64,000 nt of DNA, taken from positions 27,313 through 91,312 of the forward strand of contig CAZVBQ010000013.1 of assembly GCA_964625575.1 (NCBI GenBank). The letters are read 5' to 3'. The notes beneath the pieces were generated by a model. It saw nothing but the letters and a program-made list of their open reading frames with translations. It did not search any database and was not told where the DNA came from. The first letter of the stretch is position 1, and every line of letters starts with the position of its first letter. Below, piece by piece: positions 60,846 through 64,000 of this stretch. The stretch comes from UTCHB3 sp964625575. Lineage in GTDB: Bacteria > Bacteroidota > Ignavibacteria > Ignavibacteriales > Ignavibacteriaceae. Both the position numbers and the translations under genes were made by a program.

Positions 60846-62087
60846 TTACTTCTTCTTCAAGGCGAACATAAGATTGCTGAGGCCCTGCTCCCAGTAGTAA
60901 CCGATACCGAAAGGCAACGGTTTTACCTGGTCTTTTTTGCGATACTCTGCCTGAAGGTCACCCTGTACCCTGCCGGCGAACATCGGAATTGGCGCGGTAT
61001 ACACTCCATAGAATCTCTTCTCCCAATTATCTGATTTGAAGTATTTTACAGGAATACCACTGTCTTCCTGAAGCATGTATTTCGATTCTTTAGTAATGAA
61101 ATCACGTACACCGCTGAAGTTACCCATGTGCATCAGATATGAAGCGGCTTTTGCCATAGAAGCAAAAGGTCCCATTGATTTAACAAATTCCTGAAAATCA
61201 GGTTTCTTCGGGAAACCGTCATCAGCAAGGTTGGTGCTGAAGAAGTAAAGCTTTTTTACAACTTTTGCGTCAGCATCGGTAAACTTGATCATTACACCGT
61301 CATACTTGGTCTGCTGCTTCTTTTCAGTAAGATCAGATTTCTCGTAGGTAAGTTTGCCTGTTTTATCCATCTTAATGTATTCGATATCAAGCACTTTGTG
61401 ACCGGTTTTAGCAAGGAACACGAGGAGAACCGGTACAGTGCCGTTAACTCTTCCGGGGAGGAAGTCGGATGCCATGTCAATGGTTTTAAAGAACCCGCCG
61501 GTTACAAGGGTTCTAAGTGAGCCCTGAAGACTTGTAAGATAATTACTGAGAACGGTTGGTTTCAGCTTGTTCAGGTCAGGTAACTGCCCTACAGGTTCGA
61601 GGCCGATCAATACGTAATTCTCGAATGACGGAAAGAAAGTGTTCGCGAACAGAAAATCAGGACCACCGAAAGGATAGAACAGGGTCTTTGTGTCCGGTGA
61701 AATATCCTTGAGTTCTTCTGCCGCCCATTTGCGGATCGGTTCCAGGCGTTTTTTCTCAAGGCCCTGCCATTTGGAATCAAAACTTTTCGCGTGGTCTTTC
61801 CATGCTTTCGACTTGAAGAGCTGCGCGAATTCGCTTGTTGAATCAACCTCGATACCGGCAAAAAACTTTGCCATATCGTCGTAAGTTGATTTGAACTTCG
61901 CCGGATCGTATGCTTCTGCTCCAGATCCGCTCTTGTTTATGGTTTTGGCAGAATCCTCTTTCTGCTCGACGTTTGCCGGTGTTTTATCGTTCGCAGTCGC
62001 GCCCTTGTTGCACGCGGCAAAGGTAAACGAAACGGCAATGATCGAGAGGATCATTATCGATGAGAGTCTATTCATCAGTTTTTTCAT
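60846..62087 (-). CDS. hypothetical lipoprotein
   Basis: I do not recognise this 413-residue protein. The signal peptide ends in a lipobox with C26 (SFTFAACNKG), followed by a low-complexity linker rich in K, D, N and S (about 28-55), so it is an anchored lipoprotein. The body is mixed alpha/beta with conserved-looking blocks TLFYPFGGPDFLFANTFFPS (about 133-152) and IPFGIGYYWEQG-like motifs near the end (PLPFGIGYYWEQGLSNLMFA). It has no catalytic motif that I can name. It lies just before the NlpC/P60 gene, 11 bases apart, and may belong to one envelope unit. Confidence 0.65.
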   Translation of the reverse strand: MKKLMNRLSSIMILSIIAVSFTFAACNKGATANDKTPANVEQKEDSAKTINKSGSGAEAYDPAKFKSTYDDMAKFFAGIEVDSTSEFAQLFKSKAWKDHAKSFDSKWQGLEKKRLEPIRKWAAEELKDISPDTKTLFYPFGGPDFLFANTFFPSFENYVLIGLEPVGQLPDLNKLKPTVLSNYLTSLQGSLRTLVTGGFFKTIDMASDFLPGRVNGTVPVLLVFLAKTGHKVLDIEYIKMDKTGKLTYEKSDLTEKKQQTKYDGVMIKFTDADAKVVKKLYFFSTNLADDGFPKKPDFQEFVKSMGPFASMAKAASYLMHMGNFSGVRDFITKESKYMLQEDSGIPVKYFKSDNWEKRFYGVYTAPIPMFAGRVQGDLQAEYRKKDQVKPLPFGIGYYWEQGLSNLMFALKKK

Positions 62088-62098
62088 TTGTGTTCCGG

Positions 62099-62665
62099 TT
62101 ATTTAAGAATTCTGGTTGCTCTTAAAAAGCGTTTTTTATAATACTGGTTTTCGAGGAGTGTTATCACCACGCCTGTCTTTTTCCCTTCCGCGTGAATAAA
62201 TCTTATATTTCCGTTCGCGTCCCTGTCGTAAGCCATTCCAACATGTCCGATCCAGTTGGAGTTAACATTTCCGCTCTTGAAGAAAATAAGATCACCCGGT
62301 TCGATCTTGGAATAGGGGATATCAGGGCCAAGCAGGCACTGATCAGCAGGCATTCTCGGGATAGGTTTTCCGATCTTATTAAATAAAAAGTACATGAACC
62401 CTGAACAGTCGAACCCCCTCTCGGTGGTTCCGCCCCAGACATAAGGATACCCTAAATAGTTCGCTGCCAAAGAGAGCAATCCGGTTACGGTAGCCTTGTC
62501 AGAACTGTGCTCAGGAATTTTGTACTCCTCCCCAATTACGACACCACTGGGCAGTTTGTACACATTCGCAAGATAATTCTTGTGTAACGAAAAGAAATTT
62601 TCCCCGGGTGGTGCTGAGTTCAGTGAACTCATTATCGATAATATATATATGAGATATGGAGCCAT
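62099..62665 (-). CDS. NlpC/P60-family cysteine peptidase
   Basis: A 188-residue endopeptidase-like protein for peptidoglycan stem peptides. The triad is C87 in GFDCSGFMYF, H141 in IGHVGMAY and H158 in RFIHAEG. The N-terminus is hydrophobic (LIYILSIMSSLNSAPP) and may be a signal peptide. ATG 62665 is preceded by a perfect AGGAGG with 6-base spacing; a longer frame from 62722 would read through a terminator and is rejected. It lies in the same direction as the unknown lipoprotein, 11 bases before it. Confidence 0.93.
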   Translation of the reverse strand: MAPYLIYILSIMSSLNSAPPGENFFSLHKNYLANVYKLPSGVVIGEEYKIPEHSSDKATVTGLLSLAANYLGYPYVWGGTTERGFDCSGFMYFLFNKIGKPIPRMPADQCLLGPDIPYSKIEPGDLIFFKSGNVNSNWIGHVGMAYDRDANGNIRFIHAEGKKTGVVITLLENQYYKKRFLRATRILK

Positions 62666-62685
62666 GGACCTCCTTTTTTGATCAC

Positions 62686-62719
62686 TAAAAAAAATCCGGT
62701 GACCTGAAAAGCCACCGGA
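62686..62719 (-). terminator. rho-independent terminator after pdaD
   Basis: On the minus strand, TCCGGTG (from 62719) pairs with CACCGGA (to 62695) around an 11-base loop, followed by eight Ts (the A-run at 62687-62694). It ends the smpB-pdaD transcript. Confidence 0.9.
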
Positions 62720-62735
62720 CATTCAAATACAGATC

Positions 62736-63281
62736 TTAAGGCAGGAGAATTGCAGCCGCGACAACAGTGGTCCAAAGACCATTCTTGTGCCCCTCGGCTG
62801 ATTGAGTAACATTGAAAGAACGGACGATTTTGCCCGACATTTTATAGATGTTTTCCCTCTCGCTCCAGTCAACTTCAGGATTGAAGTCGATACCCAGAGT
62901 TGTCGCGAGCATGGTCGCGGCGAGGTCTTCAGCGTACTCACCGGCCACCTTCTCTGGTTCACCATACGGGTGATGCTCGGAGAGGTAACCGTAAAGGCTT
63001 TTATCAGCAGGGATGGCAACGCCAATTGATGAAGCTATGAGTCGGTTGGGCTCATTTGTCTGGTTACGGGCCATTACGCAGAAAGTGATCTGACCGGGTT
63101 TAAGATATTTAAGGCCCTCTTCTTTTGAGATCCTCTTGCAGTCCGGGGGAAATATACTGCTAACAGTAACCAAGTTGCACATTTCGATACCTGCACCACG
63201 GAGTGCAAGCTCGAAAGAAGCGAGATAATCTTTATGTCTGCCGACGCCTTTTGTGAAAAAGATACGAGAAGGTACGAACAC
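62736..63281 (-). CDS. pdaD: pyruvoyl-dependent arginine decarboxylase
   Basis: A 181-residue proenzyme that self-cleaves to a pyruvoyl group and makes agmatine from arginine, the first step to polyamines. The cleavage site is S41-S42 in TVSSIFPPDCKR. The blocks FFTKGVGRHKDYLASFELAL, QITFCVMARNQTNEPNRLIA and AEDLAATMLATTLGI match PdaD of Chlorobi. The start is GTG at 63281 with AAGGAG 6 bases before it, giving the usual length; an ATG at 63386 would add 35 residues and overlap smpB by 65 bases. It is unusual in that it is next to smpB, with no other polyamine genes in the window. Confidence 0.93.
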   Translation of the reverse strand: MFVPSRIFFTKGVGRHKDYLASFELALRGAGIEMCNLVTVSSIFPPDCKRISKEEGLKYLKPGQITFCVMARNQTNEPNRLIASSIGVAIPADKSLYGYLSEHHPYGEPEKVAGEYAEDLAATMLATTLGIDFNPEVDWSERENIYKMSGKIVRSFNVTQSAEGHKNGLWTTVVAAAILLP

Positions 63282-63321
63282 CTTTTTCTCCTTCCTGTTT
63301 GAATTAATTACAAGACCGTTG

Positions 63322-63774
63322 CTATGATTCTTTTCTTCTGCTTTCTCTCTCCATGTCCTTCTTTGCGATTGCTTCCCGCTTGTCATACAGTTTTTTACCT
63401 TTTGCCAGAGCGATCTCGACCTTCACTTTGCCGTTCTTCAAGTAGAGAGAAAGTGGTACGATAGTGTACCCTTTTTCCTTAACACGTTGGTTAAGTTTTT
63501 TAATCTCGATCGCGTTAAGCAACAGTTTCCTGTCACGGAACGGATCGTGATTGTTTATGTTTCCTTGCGAGTATTCAGAGATATGAACACTCTTGAGCCA
63601 GGCCTCACCATTGATGATCTCAACAAAACCATCTGTAAGATTGCACTTGCCGGCACGAAGCGATTTAACTTCTGTACCTTGCAGCACGATCCCCGCTTCG
63701 AACGACTGCACTATCGTGTACTCGAAGTGCGCCTTGCGGTTTCTTACAATGATTTTTATTTTTGCCTGTTCCAA
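63322..63774 (-). CDS. smpB: SsrA-binding protein SmpB
   Basis: A 150-residue small basic protein that delivers tmRNA to stalled ribosomes. Conserved blocks are TIVQSFEAGIVLQGTEVKSL, ISEYSQGNINNHDPFRDRKLL (near 84-103), and a C-terminal basic tail (KDMERESRRKES) that inserts into the mRNA channel. The length is normal. The tmRNA gene itself was not seen in this window. pdaD follows 40 bases later. Confidence 0.97.
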   Translation of the reverse strand: MEQAKIKIIVRNRKAHFEYTIVQSFEAGIVLQGTEVKSLRAGKCNLTDGFVEIINGEAWLKSVHISEYSQGNINNHDPFRDRKLLLNAIEIKKLNQRVKEKGYTIVPLSLYLKNGKVKVEIALAKGKKLYDKREAIAKKDMERESRRKES

Positions 63775-63837
63775 TGCCTAATCTGAAATATTCGAACTTT
63801 AAATATACGAAAATCTGAACTCCAAGAACATTTGATA

Positions 63838-63922
63838 TTTGAGAACTTCGGTACTTCCGTACTTCAGTACTTCGGTACTTCCGTACTTCAGTACTTCGGT
63901 ACTTCGGTGCTTCGGTACCCGG
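63838..63922. repeat. ACTTCNGT octamer run
   Basis: Nine to ten 8-base units (ACTTCGGT, ACTTCCGT, ACTTCAGT), the reverse complement of the ACTGAAGT family at 32831, 34423 and 51840. It lies upstream of smpB and next to a terminator. Confidence 0.9.
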
Positions 63923-63932
63923 GAGTAATAAA

Positions 63933-63965
63933 AATCCTCCGGACACAACGAAGTGCCGGAGGATT
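63933..63965 (-). terminator. terminator hairpin for a minus-strand gene beyond the edge
   Basis: AATCCTCCGG (63933-63942) pairs with CCGGAGGATT (63956-63965). On the minus strand it is followed by a T-rich run, so it would end a transcript coming from the right of the window. Confidence 0.8.
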
Positions 63966-63986
63966 AAAATAAGATATATGTTATTT

Positions 63987-64000
63987 CTATTTCAACAGTG
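63987..64000 (-). CDS. C-terminus of a protein beyond the window, possibly another type IX cargo
   Basis: On the minus strand the last codons read L-L-K-stop (TAG at 63987-63989), right before the terminator at 63933-63965. The ending resembles the -MILNK, -MILQK and -FLLLR ends of the four Por-tail proteins in the window. Only three codons are visible, so this is a weak call. Confidence 0.25.

Noticed and set aside
62666..62722. Longer start for the NlpC/P60 protein
   Set aside because: It would translate the pdaD terminator hairpin; the inner ATG has a perfect AGGAGG.
63665..63946. Reverse frame with peptide repeats of the RSTEVRKY type
   Set aside because: It is only a translation of the octamer run and overlaps smpB.

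Overview
The window looks like ordinary chromosome from an Ignavibacteria-type member of the Bacteroidota/Chlorobi group. The main evidence is four complete secreted proteins with type IX secretion (Por) C-terminal tails; three carry the QNYPNPFNPST signature. A Chlorobium-like 2[4Fe-4S] ferredoxin, a bacillithiol gene (bshC), pyruvoyl-dependent arginine decarboxylase, a TonB-dependent barrel under ECF sigma control, and one good TTTG-N20-TAnnTTTG promoter agree with this. No tRNA, rRNA, CRISPR array or prophage was seen. Four runs of exactly 100 N mark scaffold gaps, and each sits in a short tandem repeat.

Layout. 1-3503 (minus): an operon of metallo-hydrolase, Rieske protein, queG, rlmN and a TrmH/SpoU methylase cut by the window edge. 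3581-5993: FAD oxidoreductase, ferredoxin and a small unknown protein. 6001-7285: an IS200-like Y1 transposase bracketed by oppositely oriented arrays of a REP-like palindrome; this is the most unusual structure here. 7306-9244: ECF sigma/anti-sigma pair divergent from two tandem paralogous small membrane proteins. 9335-15890 (minus): trxB, hemW, recN, a YkvA-family protein and an S9 peptidase. 16222-17730: an extremely acidic protein and hldD. 17847-21548: metH. 21584-25721 (minus): response regulator/PP2C phosphatase and a hybrid histidine kinase.

25788-38753 is rich in exported proteins: three type IX cargo proteins with BNR/YCF48-like repeats, a small beta-barrel protein, and a cluster of ECF sigma factor, anti-sigma factor, secreted TonB-C protein and TonB-dependent barrel. 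38845-47530 holds a 7TM histidine kinase, fluC with a DUF190 partner, a secreted GH3 beta-glucosidase, and a three-gene two-component cluster. 47623-51721 holds a DUF2461 protein, an internally duplicated membrane protein, a secreted alpha/beta-hydrolase and bshC. 52015-63774 holds a very large type IX cargo protein, a lipoprotein cytochrome c, an amidase/golvesin-type secreted protein, a TPR protein, an unknown lipoprotein, an NlpC/P60 hydrolase, pdaD and smpB. A probable fifth type IX protein just enters at the right edge.

The genes between them cover RNA modification and translation quality control (rlmN, queG, trmH-like, smpB), thiol redox (trxB, bshC), one-carbon metabolism (metH), DNA repair (recN), envelope building (hldD, NlpC, amidase) and dense signal transduction. 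The intergenic DNA carries many degenerate tandem repeats with 7- or 8-base units. One octamer family recurs at four separate loci. The sequence does not show a clearly new defence or metabolic system; the transposase with its mirrored palindrome arrays and the dispersed octamer/heptamer repeats are the best candidates for something under-described.
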